A program made the position numbers and the translations under genes. DNA of 64,000 nucleotides, taken from positions 1 to 64,000 of the forward strand of contig JBMYRH010000006.1 in NCBI GenBank assembly GCA_049602155.1, read 5' to 3'. Within the stretch, counting starts at the first letter, position 1, and each line of letters opens with the position of its first letter. The notes beneath the pieces are model-generated. The model did not search any database, had not been told where the DNA came from, and was given only the letters and a program-made list of their open reading frames with translations. The DNA is from JBMYRH01 sp049602155 (GTDB taxonomy: Bacteria > Myxococcota_A > UBA9042 > PHBI01 > JBMYRH01). Shown piece by piece: positions 35,889-46,000 of this stretch.

Positions 35889-37183
35889 GGCCGATCGTAA
35901 TTGCCCTGTCATCCGTTTGTCTCTTTGCGCTGTCGGGGTGCCCGGCCACCGATAGCGGCGCTGGGCCAGAGGCGCCGAAAGGCGATGTGGTCGCTGCGGC
36001 GGGCGAGGGCACAGAGGAGCCTGCGGCCCAAGTCGCTGCCGAGGCGGCAGCCGAGCCCGTCAGAGACGTCGTGATGTGGCACGCATATCGTGGCCAAGAG
36101 AAGGTCGCCCTAGAGGCCGCCGTAAAGGGGTTTCAAGCCTCGCAGTCGCGTATCAAGGTCCGCGTCCAAGCCGTCCCGTACGACCCCTACCTCGATAAGA
36201 TCGCGATCACGATCCCCCGCGGGCAAGGGCCTGACCTCTTCATCTTCGCACACAACATGGTCGGCGCTTGGGTCGAGGAGGGGCTCTTAGAGCCGCTGTC
36301 GAAGCGGGTACCGCCAGAGCTGCTTGAGACGCTGTTGCCGCAGTCGGTGAAGGCCCTCGTGTATCAGCAGAACCTCTACGGGCTGCCTCTGGCGTTTAAG
36401 TCATTGGCGCTCTTTTACAACACGGCGAAGCTCCCGAAGGCGCCCGAGACGATGGAGGCGCTCATCGAGGCGGTGAAGCCATTGCAGAACAAGGCAAAGG
36501 GCATCCACGGTTTGGTGTATGAAGCTGGCCTGCTTTACCACCACGCGCCCTGGATGCACGCGTTTGGAGGGAGCGTCTTTGATGCCGCTGGCGACCCCGC
36601 CTTGGACACCGCCGAACAGGCCGCTGCGCTCGCCTATGCGCGTTCACTTCACACGACCCACGGCGTGGTGCCCAAGGGGATGTCGAGCTTCATGTTGACC
36701 AGCCTCTTCAACGACGGCAAAGCGATCGCTGTGCTGAACGGGCCGTGGTTTCGCGCAGAGGTCGCGCTCAAGGACTATGGGGTCGCCCCCATCCCATCCG
36801 TCGGAGGCAAGATCCCTAAGCCTTTCCTCGGTATCGAGGCCGCATTCGTGTCGGCGAAGAGTGAAGTGAAAGAGGCGGCGGCCGAGCTGGCGGTCTACTT
36901 GGCAGGGCCGGAGGGGGCGCGCCCACGCGCAGAGACAGGGAAGCAACCGGTCTGCCACGTCGCGACCCTCGACGCGGCGAGTAAATCGGACCCCGTCTTG
37001 GCAGTGTTTAAGAAACAAGCCGAGCGCGCGGTACTGATGCCGTCCCAGCCGGAGCTTCAGCTCGTTTGGTCCACGGCGGACAGCGCGATTAACGGCGCCG
37101 TGTTCGCGGGTAAACCCATTGAAGAGGTGCTTAAGCGGGCTCAAGACAAGGTGAAGGCCGACGTGTCGAGGCGCGGTCAATAG
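35885..37183 (+). CDS. extracellular sugar-binding lipoprotein of an ABC importer
   Basis: Solute-binding protein of 432 residues, family 1 (maltose-type). Lipobox ALSGC is followed by a Glu/Ala-rich linker, then the fold: VVMWHAYRGQEK, IPRGQGPDLFIFAHNMVGAWVEEG, YGLPLAFKSLALFYNTAKLPK, and FNDGKAIAVLNGPWF. ATGA overlap with the ATPase gene fixes the start at 35885. The permease gene overlaps its stop by one base. A maltose or oligosaccharide substrate fits, though residues lining the pocket do not settle it. Confidence 0.9.
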
Positions 37184-38820
37184 TGCCGGAGTCCACCGAG
37201 GCGACCTTGCCGCTCTCTCGAGGGGCATTCGCCGGGGCGCTGGTCGCCCTGGTGCTCCTCGGCTGCATCACGGGGCTCGGCCGCTACCTCGCCGAGCGAG
37301 AGCATCAAGCACACCAACTGCAAGGCCTCGCGACCTTGGCCGACGGCTTTGCGCTCAAGGGGCTGAGTGTGTCCGATGGCATGGTGGCGCGGGCTTTGAA
37401 GACTGGTGCACTGGCCGTCGACGTTGTGCAGGCCGGCGCGGTCGATGCCTTTGGGATTGAGCGAGGCGCGCGGCGTGTCGTCTCCCAGCAAGTGCCCGGG
37501 GGGCGTGAGGGAGACCTGTCAGCTCTTCAAGCGAGGATGGCTGCGTTTGGGACATCTCCCGTGGAGGCCGCGCCTGACAAGCTGAGGTTCGAGGCCGCCG
37601 CCTCACAGGAGACCTCCAGCCTGATGCTCTCCGCTTATGCGCCGATACGCAGTGACGATGGCGCCACCGTGGGGCTTGTCCGCGTAGCGGCGCTTCAGAC
37701 CTCGGGAGAAGATGTGATCCCGTGGTGGCGATTGCTTTTGGCGCTCAGCCTCGCGGCCGCGTCTGTGCAGCTCTTTCGTCGCCTGCCCACTCAGCGCCGC
37801 CGTGCTGCCTTCGGTTGCGGGCTCGGGGTGCTCGCGTTCGGTCTTGGGCTGGGGCGTGACGGTGATTTTGCCGTAATGGCGGGCCTACTCGTCATGCCCT
37901 TGGGGTGGGCAGCCTTTCAGCCCGTGTGTGATCTCTTGAGAGGGCTCCGAGAGCAGCCCAGCACGTACCTCTATGTCCTCCCTGCAGTCCTAGCGACTGT
38001 GGTGCTCGTCTTTGTCCCCTTCTCGATGGGCGTTGTTTTGGCCTTCTTCGACAGCCACGGTGCCCCGGTGGGGATCGAGAATTTTAGGGAGATCCTCGTG
38101 ACGTCGGAGACGGCGGACACGAACTTCTGGTGGACCTTTGGGGTGACCGTCGTGTGGACCGTGACGAACATCACCTTGCATGTGGCGATAGGTTTGGCGT
38201 TGGCCTTAGTCCTCAACCGCCCGAAGCTTGAGCTGCGCTGGCTGTATCGGGTGTTGTTGATCGTCCCGTGGGCGGTGCCGAACTACATCACAGCCCTTAT
38301 CTGGAAGGGCATGTTCAACGAGCATGAGGGCGCCGTGAACGCCGTGTTGGCGATCTTCGGTGTCGGCGCTATCGATTGGTTCGGGACGAGTGTCCTCGCG
38401 AACTTCACCGCGAACCTTGTGACGAATGTGTGGCTCGGGTTCCCCTTCATGATGGTGGTGTGTCTGGGGGCGCTGCAGGCGATCCCTCGTGAGCTCTATG
38501 AGGCCGCGAGGATCGATGGAGCAGGGCGGCTCCAGTCCTTTCGTCATGTCACTTTACCGCTCTTGAAGCCTGCCTTGGTGCCCGCCGTCATCGTCGGGAC
38601 GATTTGGACCTTCAACATGTTCAACGTCATCTACCTGGTCAGCGGCGGGGGTCCGGACGGGCAGACGGATATTTTGATCACCGAGGCTTATCATTCCTTC
38701 AAGGTCCTTAAGCGTTACGGTTTGGCAGCCGCCTACTCGCTCCTCATCTTCGTGATCCTGTACGCCTACGGTGCGATGACTAACCGCGTGACGCGGGCCA
38801 CAGAGGGAGCCTTCGAATGA
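37183..38820 (+). CDS. sugar ABC permease (MalF family) with extra N-terminal extracytoplasmic domain
   Basis: Permease of 545 residues. Residues 265-545 are a typical MalF-type domain with the EAA loop ELYEAARIDGAGRLQSFRHVTLPLLKP in two parts near 455-480. Before it lies an unusual extension: helix 14-36, a soluble domain of about 140 residues (37-178) that may be sensory or CACHE-like, and three more helices (about 184-245). E. coli MalF also has a periplasmic insertion, but in a different place. Start is GTG overlapping the binding-protein stop by one base. Confidence 0.85.
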   Translation: MPESTEATLPLSRGAFAGALVALVLLGCITGLGRYLAEREHQAHQLQGLATLADGFALKGLSVSDGMVARALKTGALAVDVVQAGAVDAFGIERGARRVVSQQVPGGREGDLSALQARMAAFGTSPVEAAPDKLRFEAAASQETSSLMLSAYAPIRSDDGATVGLVRVAALQTSGEDVIPWWRLLLALSLAAASVQLFRRLPTQRRRAAFGCGLGVLAFGLGLGRDGDFAVMAGLLVMPLGWAAFQPVCDLLRGLREQPSTYLYVLPAVLATVVLVFVPFSMGVVLAFFDSHGAPVGIENFREILVTSETADTNFWWTFGVTVVWTVTNITLHVAIGLALALVLNRPKLELRWLYRVLLIVPWAVPNYITALIWKGMFNEHEGAVNAVLAIFGVGAIDWFGTSVLANFTANLVTNVWLGFPFMMVVCLGALQAIPRELYEAARIDGAGRLQSFRHVTLPLLKPALVPAVIVGTIWTFNMFNVIYLVSGGGPDGQTDILITEAYHSFKVLKRYGLAAAYSLLIFVILYAYGAMTNRVTRATEGAFE

Positions 38821-39668
38821 CTGATCACTCGACACCTTTCAGCAGGGCGATGACCCACTTGGTCCTGATCGTGGTCACGGTCGCGACCCTCTACCCCTTG
38901 CTGTTGGTCCTGCGCATTGCCTTCAGCCCTGGGCAGGGGTTCGACGCCGACCTCTCCCCCATCCCTGACACCTTGACGCTTGATAACTTCAGGGCGGTCA
39001 TCGGTGAAGAGACAGCGGACGGGACCTGGCTCTTTGGACGGCAGTTGCTCAATTCGGCCGTGATTGCGGTCGCTACGACGCTCTTGGGGATCCTGTTCGC
39101 TACCACCGCGGGCTACGCGTTTAGCCGCTTCCGGTTCCCCGGGAGAGAGGCCGGGTTGATGGCCTTCCTGGTCAGCCAGATGTTCCCTGGCGTCATGATG
39201 ATGATCCCGCTGTACTTGCTCTTGGAGAAGCTCGGTCTGCTCGATGCACCGTTGGGGCTCATCTTAGTCTACGCGACCACCTCCATCCCGTTCTGCGTTT
39301 GGATGCTTAAAGGGTACTTCGACACCATCCCAAGGGAGCTTGAGGAGAGCGCTCTGATGGACGGCGCCTCGCGATTCACTATCTTTTGGCGCATCATTCT
39401 GCCGCTCTCCATGCCCGCGGTCGCCGTGACGGCCCTCTTCTCGTTCATGACAGCTTGGAATGAGTTTGTCCTCGCCTTCACGTTCATGAGTGAACCGACC
39501 GCTTTCACGCTCCCTGTCGCGGTCAACAGTTACGTGGGTGAGAAGTCCATTGAGTGGGGGAAGTTCGCTGCAGCCTCGGTGCTGGTTTCACTCCCGGTGA
39601 TGACCCTCTTCTACGCGCTGCAGAAGCACCTCACTGGTGGCCTTACCGCAGGTGCAGTCAAAGGGTAG
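38817..39668 (+). CDS. sugar ABC permease (MalG family)
   Basis: Second permease of the importer, 283 residues and six predicted helices. The EAA loop ELEESALMDGASRFTIFWRIILPLSMP, spread over residues 175-201, contacts the ATPase. The C-terminal GLTAGAVKG is typical of MalG-type proteins. ATGA overlap with malF-like gene gives the start. It is the last gene of the operon; no strong terminator follows. Confidence 0.92.
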   Translation: MTDHSTPFSRAMTHLVLIVVTVATLYPLLLVLRIAFSPGQGFDADLSPIPDTLTLDNFRAVIGEETADGTWLFGRQLLNSAVIAVATTLLGILFATTAGYAFSRFRFPGREAGLMAFLVSQMFPGVMMMIPLYLLLEKLGLLDAPLGLILVYATTSIPFCVWMLKGYFDTIPRELEESALMDGASRFTIFWRIILPLSMPAVAVTALFSFMTAWNEFVLAFTFMSEPTAFTLPVAVNSYVGEKSIEWGKFAAASVLVSLPVMTLFYALQKHLTGGLTAGAVKG

Positions 39669-39698
39669 GGCGCCGAGCCCCGCTAAGAGACTACATGC

Positions 39699-39727
39699 TT
39701 GGCGAGATGCCTTTGATGGCGCATAAG
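39699..39727 (+). promoter_or_regulatory. possible ttcA promoter
   Basis: TTGGCG (39699-39704), a 17-base spacer and CATAAG (39722-39727) in the gap between the importer operon and ttcA. Predicted start is near 39734. Confidence 0.4.
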
Positions 39728-39765
39728 GCGTGCCGGTGGGGGAGAGATCTGCTAATGGGGCCGGC

Positions 39766-40629
39766 ATGGATGACTGCGCAAAGTTAGAGAAACGATTACT
39801 TCAGATGGTGACCAAGGCCTCACTGGACCATCGCCTCATCGAGCCGGGTGATCGCATCATGGCCTGCCTGTCGGGCGGCAAGGACAGCTACGCCATGCTG
39901 CATCTGCTGCGTCAGGTTCAGCGCAAGGTGCCTTTCGATTTCTCGATCATCGCGGTCAACCTCGACCAAAAGCAGCCGAACTTCCCGGAGCATGTGTTGC
40001 CGGATTGGCTTGAGTCTAATGGCTACGAGTATCGAATCGTCGAAGAGGATACTTACTCGATTGTCACGGACAAGGTCCCTGAGGGGAAGACTTACTGCTC
40101 ACTATGCTCTCGGTTACGTCGCGGGATTCTGTACCGCGTAGCGGACGAGGTCGGCGCCAATAAGTTGGCCATGGGGCATCACCGCGATGACCTGCTTGAG
40201 ACACTCCTGCTCAACCTCTTCTACTCCGGCCAACTCAAGTCGATGGCGACACGGCTGGAGGCTGATAACGGGCGACATGTCGTGATTCGACCGCTCGCTT
40301 ACTGCGTCGAAGAGGAGATCGCCCGCTTCGCCGAGGCGATGGCTTTCCCTATCATCCCCTGCGACCTCTGTGGCTCCCAGGAGAACCTGAAGAGGAAGCG
40401 GATGAAGGCGCTCATCAACGACTTGAACGCGGAGAACCCCAAGGTGCGTGGCAATATGCTGGCCGCGCTAGGGAACGTCGTGCCGACCCACCTGCTCGAC
40501 CCGATGCTTCAACGCAACGAGACGCTCCCCCCGGGCGAGCGTCAGCGCTTTGAGGGGTGGCCGTCCGAAGAGCGCGGGCACAGGACTACGACTACAGGAG
40601 CAAAGTTCCCGATCCTTAACGGACGGTGA
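39766..40629 (+). CDS. ttcA: tRNA 2-thiocytidine biosynthesis protein TtcA
   Basis: PP-loop ATPase of 287 residues that thiolates cytidine-32 of certain tRNAs using a [4Fe-4S] cluster. The PP-loop SGGKDSYAML is near residue 32, and CSLC and CDLCGSQ supply the cluster and CxxC cysteines. LAMGHHRDDLLETLLLNLFYSG is characteristic. The ATG at 39766 was chosen over a GTG 12 codons earlier because TtcA proteins begin close to the KLEKRLL helix. Stands alone on the plus strand. Confidence 0.93.
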   Translation: MDDCAKLEKRLLQMVTKASLDHRLIEPGDRIMACLSGGKDSYAMLHLLRQVQRKVPFDFSIIAVNLDQKQPNFPEHVLPDWLESNGYEYRIVEEDTYSIVTDKVPEGKTYCSLCSRLRRGILYRVADEVGANKLAMGHHRDDLLETLLLNLFYSGQLKSMATRLEADNGRHVVIRPLAYCVEEEIARFAEAMAFPIIPCDLCGSQENLKRKRMKALINDLNAENPKVRGNMLAALGNVVPTHLLDPMLQRNETLPPGERQRFEGWPSEERGHRTTTTGAKFPILNGR

Positions 40630-40817
40630 CGCCTGCAATCGTTAGGTTGGGCTAAGAACCCAGGTGTCCTAGGGGCGCGGCTTGGGCGCGGGCTTCGGAC
40701 GGGGCTTTGGTGCTGGTCGCCACTCGAACATCTTAGGCCTCCTCAGGCTGTGCATAGGTGGGATTATCGGGGCTAAGGCGCGGTGACGTCAAGCAGCATG
40801 GCGTTTTGTGCTGTGCT
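40630..40817. other. intergenic region holding a candidate microprotein gene
   Basis: This 188-base region lies between the ends of ttcA and the convergent GT39-like gene. It contains the 20-codon frame at 40669-40731. A short inverted repeat TGGG...CCCA flanks 40650-40663; it is too weak to call a terminator. Confidence 0.5.
40669..40731 (-). CDS. candidate 20-residue Pro/Lys/Arg-rich microprotein
   Basis: A 21-codon frame starts at ATG 40731-40729 and is preceded by a perfect AGGAGG (40743-40738) at 6-base spacing, the best ribosome-binding site in the window. The product is MFEWR followed by alternating PAPKPRPK-type repeats ending PRP, strongly cationic and proline-rich. It would follow the GT39-like gene on the same strand (that gene ends at 40818). 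No family is recognised; an antimicrobial, nucleic-acid-binding or ribosome-acting peptide would fit the composition. It may also be a chance frame. Confidence 0.4.
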   Translation of the reverse strand: MFEWRPAPKPRPKPAPKPRP

Positions 40818-42881
40818 TCAGTCGGCGAGGTGCATGCGGTACAGCCCAATGGTTACGGGGGCTGATGTAAAGGGGCGAGGGTTCCATTGGGTCGGATCCC
40901 CTCCCCAAGGGGTCAGGCTCTGTCCGGGGGACGCGATGCGAGCGGCCAAGTCAGCCGGCAATTCAGCGTCGACGGCCATAAGTCGAGCAGGCGACAGTGT
41001 GGCCTGCTCTCGGGCCGCGATGCAGTCCCGAGCGGCCTCGGGAGGATCGGAGGGGTAGTGTGCCGCACAGGAGAGGCCCTCGAACCAGTAGAGCGGAGCG
41101 CCAGCGGCCTGCCTGGCTTCGTCTAGGTTCACGAGCCTGACGTCAGGTCGCGCGTGAAGAAGTTCGACGTCTGGCAAGGCGGTTCGTGCGCGTCCGTTGG
41201 TCGCGACCGGGACTGCAAGCCAAGCGCCTTTCGGGAGGTCCTGACTCAGCGCACGCCACGCCCGGAGTTGACTCACTTCGGCTTGGTCGGTCGCGAGCGC
41301 CTCTCCGGCGAGCTCTTGGCCCCAAGCGAAGCAGACAAACCAACCGAGGGTCACTGTCACTGCGACGGCGCGTCGTTGTCGCCAAAGCAGCACGAGCGCT
41401 GCAGCGCTGCAGAGCGCTAACGCCGGGACCACGTAGACCTGGTAGCGCGCCTGATCTTGATAGAAGGCAGAAGATGAGGCGGGCGCAAGCACCGCACAGA
41501 GTGCCCAAAGGCTCAGCGACAGTGCGAGCCATCGACGCCGATGAGCGAGGCTCATCAACCCAGTGACCGCTAAGGCGAGCAATGCGAAGGGTGTCCACAT
41601 TGGTGAGTCGATCAGTGTCCTGGGGATGGTGGTCGCCTCTGGGCGCACACCGAGCTCGGCGGTCATCATCCAGAGCATCCGCCAGAGGTGAGGGCTGGCG
41701 ACGAGGGCTGCTCCGAACCAAGTCAGGATGGCCCATCGCACCCAGGTGCCTGGCGGGCGTGAAGGCAGTTCGGCGTCGTGGGGTAAAAGCGCGAGCAGGC
41801 CCACGGCCGGCGCCATCACTGGTCCCATGAGGCGAAAGTTCGCCAAGCAAGCCAGCGCGATGCCGCCGCTGATCAAGAGGCCAAGGTGCCGCCTTCGGGC
41901 AGCGAGGGCGAGGAGCCATGCGGCGAGGAGCATAAGCAGCACGCCCGGCGCCGAGAGCGCCTCGCCGCGGCCCACAAAGAGGATGGCCGGGCTCGTGGCG
42001 AAGGCCCCAGCCGCCACCAAGGCCCCTGACCGTGACCGGAAGAGCGCAAGGCCAAGGGCGTACATCACGATCACAGACACGGTCGCCGCAAGCCGTGCGG
42101 CGACGAAGGTCTCGCGCCCAGGCTCGGCTCCCAGTCCGAGCAGGCGGCCAAGTTCGATGACAAAGGTGCCATAGCGGTCCCAGAGCGGGAACGGGGTTTG
42201 GTTGAAGCCGACCACAGAGCGCACGGTGTCCCAGCCATGAGCGTTGGGGTGCAACACGACGTCGTCCATCGCGAAGAGGGTGGCGCCCAGCGCCAGGGCC
42301 ACTCCGCCCGCCAACACCCAGCCGCGCCCGGCGTGCTGTCGCACCTCGTGAGCGATCGTGGCTCGATAGGTCGCAATAGAGGATGCGAGCGCGAGCAAGA
42401 GCAGCGCTGCCAACCACCTTGGCGTCCCCGCCGGTGGCGACTCCATGGTGGTAGCTGCTCGTTCAAGGGTCTCTTTACCGTCTGCGGGGACGTCGACAGG
42501 GTGGTCCTGCGCTGGCGGCGGCCGTTGGCGAAATTGAACCATGTCGCTCATGAGGCGTGCGCGGAGTGCCTTGGCGATCGCATTGGATGCCTGCTGGGCA
42601 TCAGGCGGTGCACCAGGGTGCAGGGTCGTGGTGATGGCGTCTGATGCATCACGGGCTGCAGCCTCTAGGTTGACGTGGACGGTGATCGCGGGTGGCTGGT
42701 GAGGCAGGCTGACTGTGTAGTGCAACGCCTTGGGTTGCACGCGGATGTCCCAGAGATGCCAGGGACCGTCGTCGATCACCTCAGCGTGTGTATAGGGGGC
42801 TACCAATTGCCGCGCGAGCGCTTCACTCCCAGGACCTAACGGGAGGTCAACGATGAAGAGCGTGGCGAGGAGCAGTGACAC
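40818..42881 (-). CDS. multi-pass membrane protein, GT39/PMT-like glycosyltransferase family
   Basis: Membrane protein of 687 residues. After an N-terminal helix comes an extracytoplasmic segment of about 120 residues, then about ten helices. The first loop of the helical part has DDVVLHPNAHGWDT...FPLWDRYGTF, an acidic-loop pattern resembling GT-C enzymes such as PMT/ArnT that use lipid-linked sugars. The C-terminal 200 residues are soluble with a few cysteines. The start is GTG at 42881 without a clear ribosome-binding site; no earlier in-frame start exists before a stop. Substrate unknown. Confidence 0.65.
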   Translation of the reverse strand: MSLLLATLFIVDLPLGPGSEALARQLVAPYTHAEVIDDGPWHLWDIRVQPKALHYTVSLPHQPPAITVHVNLEAAARDASDAITTTLHPGAPPDAQQASNAIAKALRARLMSDMVQFRQRPPPAQDHPVDVPADGKETLERAATTMESPPAGTPRWLAALLLLALASSIATYRATIAHEVRQHAGRGWVLAGGVALALGATLFAMDDVVLHPNAHGWDTVRSVVGFNQTPFPLWDRYGTFVIELGRLLGLGAEPGRETFVAARLAATVSVIVMYALGLALFRSRSGALVAAGAFATSPAILFVGRGEALSAPGVLLMLLAAWLLALAARRRHLGLLISGGIALACLANFRLMGPVMAPAVGLLALLPHDAELPSRPPGTWVRWAILTWFGAALVASPHLWRMLWMMTAELGVRPEATTIPRTLIDSPMWTPFALLALAVTGLMSLAHRRRWLALSLSLWALCAVLAPASSSAFYQDQARYQVYVVPALALCSAAALVLLWRQRRAVAVTVTLGWFVCFAWGQELAGEALATDQAEVSQLRAWRALSQDLPKGAWLAVPVATNGRARTALPDVELLHARPDVRLVNLDEARQAAGAPLYWFEGLSCAAHYPSDPPEAARDCIAAREQATLSPARLMAVDAELPADLAARIASPGQSLTPWGGDPTQWNPRPFTSAPVTIGLYRMHLAD

Positions 42882-42942
42882 GGGGCAAGCGGTCCAGGGT
42901 GAAGGGCCAGGTTGTCCAAAGGAGGGTGCGTCTAACGCGGGA

Positions 42943-42972
42943 CCGCACGGGCGCCCTCGAGCGCACGTGCGG
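42943..42972. terminator. GC-rich hairpin between two minus-strand genes
   Basis: Arms CCGCACG (42943-42949) and CGTGCGG (42966-42972) enclose a second GCGC/GCGC stem with loop CCTCGA. It lies just past the stop of the lamin-tail gene on the minus strand. There is no T-tract, so it could be a terminator of poor efficiency or a 3' RNA stabiliser. Confidence 0.4.
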
Positions 42973-43024
42973 CCTCTACACTACCAGTGAGCGCAGGATT
43001 CGCGTAGACACCGCGGAGTGTCTA

Positions 43025-46000
43025 TCAGGGCCCGCACACCTCGTTCTCTACCCCAGGGCTCCCGAAGTCACCGTCGCCGTAGGGTGTGTTGGAGCTGCAC
43101 CAACTCTCGACGTCAGCGTTGTCACTGTGTTCTGCACCCAGCTGCAAGGACGCGCCTGCTGTAAAGGGCCAAAGCGCAGGATCCACGGTGACACTGTCGA
43201 TGACGATGGCGTCACAGGTGACCGATAAGGTCTGGGCGACCTTCTCCAGGATCAGCGCTGGGAGCGCGACGTCCGGGGTGTAGCCTCCATTGATGGTGGT
43301 GTCCGCTTGGCTCCCGATGACCACGAGGCCGCCAGCCGGCAGGTCGCTCTCAAGTTTAGGGAGCACAGCGCTCTGGTCACCGGCCTGGATGACGCAGCCC
43401 TCTAGGTCGAGGGTGCCATCCGAGGTGCTTCGATACTCCAACCACCAGCCCGCCCCGGCCTCGGCCATGCTTGGCTCGAGCATCATCTCAGTGAGTTGGA
43501 GTTCACCCGCGATGGGGGTGATCGCGACGTCGACACAGACCCCGTTGGCGCATGCTTGCCCTTCAGCCGCGCAATCGAGCATCGACACCTCGTAGGTGCA
43601 CTCTGCGAGCCCCGCCTCGACAGCGCACGTCCCAGTGGGCGCGTAGCTGTAGCGCACGTCACCCTCGCAGCTGCTCTCTGGCGGAGCATCGCAGGCGAGC
43701 GCCTCACAGGGGTCGCTCTGGGTCTCCCAGTGGCCGGCATTGGCGACCTGGTAGCCATCTTCAGAGCCATTGCTCTCCGCGACGGGCGCGGTGTCACACC
43801 ACGTCCAAGTGTGGCCGCCGTCCACGGTGATGCGCATGGCGAAATCGTAGACCCCTGTGGGGGGCGATGGGACCTCGGCCCAGACCTCGTCCACGCCAGG
43901 CTCGGCGTTATCCCAGCCGGGGTTCGCGTCTGCGGGGAAGGCGAGCGTCCAGCCAGCGTCATCGACTGAGGGGTCACTGCCGTCGGGGCCGAAGGCGATC
44001 TCCGCCTGGACGAGCGCACTCTCATCGACGCTCGCCGTGAGGTCGGTGAGGCCGGCCTCAAAGTACCGCCCGTACACGATGGTCGTCTCGCCTGGGTAGA
44101 CGCTCACCGACAGAGGCCATTGCAGGCGACACCAATCCACAGCGTTGGTCGGTGTCACGCAGGCACCGTCGAGACAGGTCTGGCCGGTCTCGGTGCAGTC
44201 AATGAGCGTGACTGGGTAGTCGCAGACCCCTTCGTCGCACGTCGCCTCTCCGGTTGGCATCTGCAGCACATCGCCCTCGCAGCTGGCGTCAGGGATCGCC
44301 TCGCAGGTGGTGAAGAGGCAAGGGTCCACGTACGGGCACGCGCTGTTTGGGGCCCCTGGCGAGCCCAGGTCACTGCCTGTAGCGGACACCTTCTCCGTCG
44401 CGTCACACCAGTTATAGGGCTGGTCATTGGCCTCTGCGTTGCTCGACGCGATGTCGAGCTGCATCGCGACGCCGGCGCCCCCCGGGTAAGTCCCGTCATA
44501 CGACACTGCGTCGATTAGCAGGTCCCCACACTCGAACGTCATCGACTGTTCGGAGTTCGTCAGGGGGAACGAGAAGGTCGCTTGGGCGATGACGCCACCG
44601 TTGGAGGCAATATCGTCGTTGCGGGCCATGACGAGCTGTGCGGACTGCTCCAAGATGTAGTGCATCCCCGGCAGTTCGCTGGAGGAGCTTCCTCCGTGCA
44701 ACGCGCAGCCGGCGAGGTCCAGCTTGTGGCCTGAGACGTTCGTGAGCTCCAGCCACTCTCCGTTGGCGTCCGATACGTCGCTGGGGTTACTCATGATCTC
44801 GGTGAATACGAGGTCGCCCACTGTGGGCGGGAGGCCGATGTCCACACAGGCCCCCTCGGCGCAGGTGCCCCCGGCCGCTGCGCAGTTGGTGACACTTTCA
44901 ACGAAGTCACACTCGAACGTGTCTCCAAGCGGCGTACACGCGCCCGGCGACTCCTCCGTGATCAAGTGATCGTCCGAGCAAAACGCCGGCGCGCCCTCGA
45001 CGCAAGGGTTCGGGTCACAAGGCCCCTCCGATGCATAGAGGTCACCGCTCGCCGCGACTTGATAGCCGTCCACGGAGCCGTCGGCCTCAGGGGCGCCTTG
45101 CGCGAGGTCACACCACGTCCACGTGAGCCCGCCGTCTGCCGAGAACCGGTAGGCGTAGTCGTATTGGCCTGGGGTCGGGATGATTAAGGTGGCTTGGTAT
45201 TCATCGTTTCCGGGCTCAAAGACGTCGCTCCATGCTGCGTTGGGCTCAGCGCTCAAGTAGGTCCAGTCGACGTCATCTTGGGTCGGATCACTCCCATCCG
45301 GGCCATAGCCGAGCTGGCCGATCAGCAGCGGAGCGGGATCGACGCTTGAAGAGGCGTCGGTGACGCTGGCTTGATAGACACGCCCATAGACCGTGACCGA
45401 GGTGCCCTCAGTCTCCAGGAGCGACGCTGGCGACTGGAGGCGACACCAGTCGACGGGCGTGGGGGTCGGGCACACCAGATTGGGTGCCCCTGGCGTCCCT
45501 TGGTCGCCGGCGCCATATGGGGTGTAAGAAGGGCACCAAGATGCGGCTTCGTCATTCGCTGTAGCGTCTTGCGATGAGGGGGCCAACTGGATGCTCGCGC
45601 CAGTGATCGTCGGGAAGAGGCTGTCGTAGACCACGGCGTCAATGACCGCGCCATCGCACGTCAGCGTGACGCCGTCGGTGTCGTTGTCCATGGTGAACGT
45701 CTGACCATAGAAGTAGTCGACGGGGGTGCCTCCGTTCGCGGCGGGGTTTCCAGTGCGGCCGAAGACGACGAGCGCGCCAGGCTGAACCACAAAGGGGGTG
45801 GGGGGATCGATGGTGTGGATGTCCGATGCGCTGGGGTCGGAGAGCGTGCAGCCATCTAAGACCACGGCCTCTGACGCTGTGTTTAAGAGCTCGAGCCACT
45901 CTCCACCGTCGTCGCTGGACGCCTCCGGCGCTATCATGAGTTCTGTGATGACCACGTCACCAGGCTCAGGGACGCGCGGCATGCCGTCACAGGCACCCTC

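Noticed and set aside
41143..42417. Open frame of 424 codons in another frame of the GT39-like gene
   Set aside because: Arg/Gly/Pro-rich and without membrane helices; typical out-of-frame reading of G+C-rich DNA.
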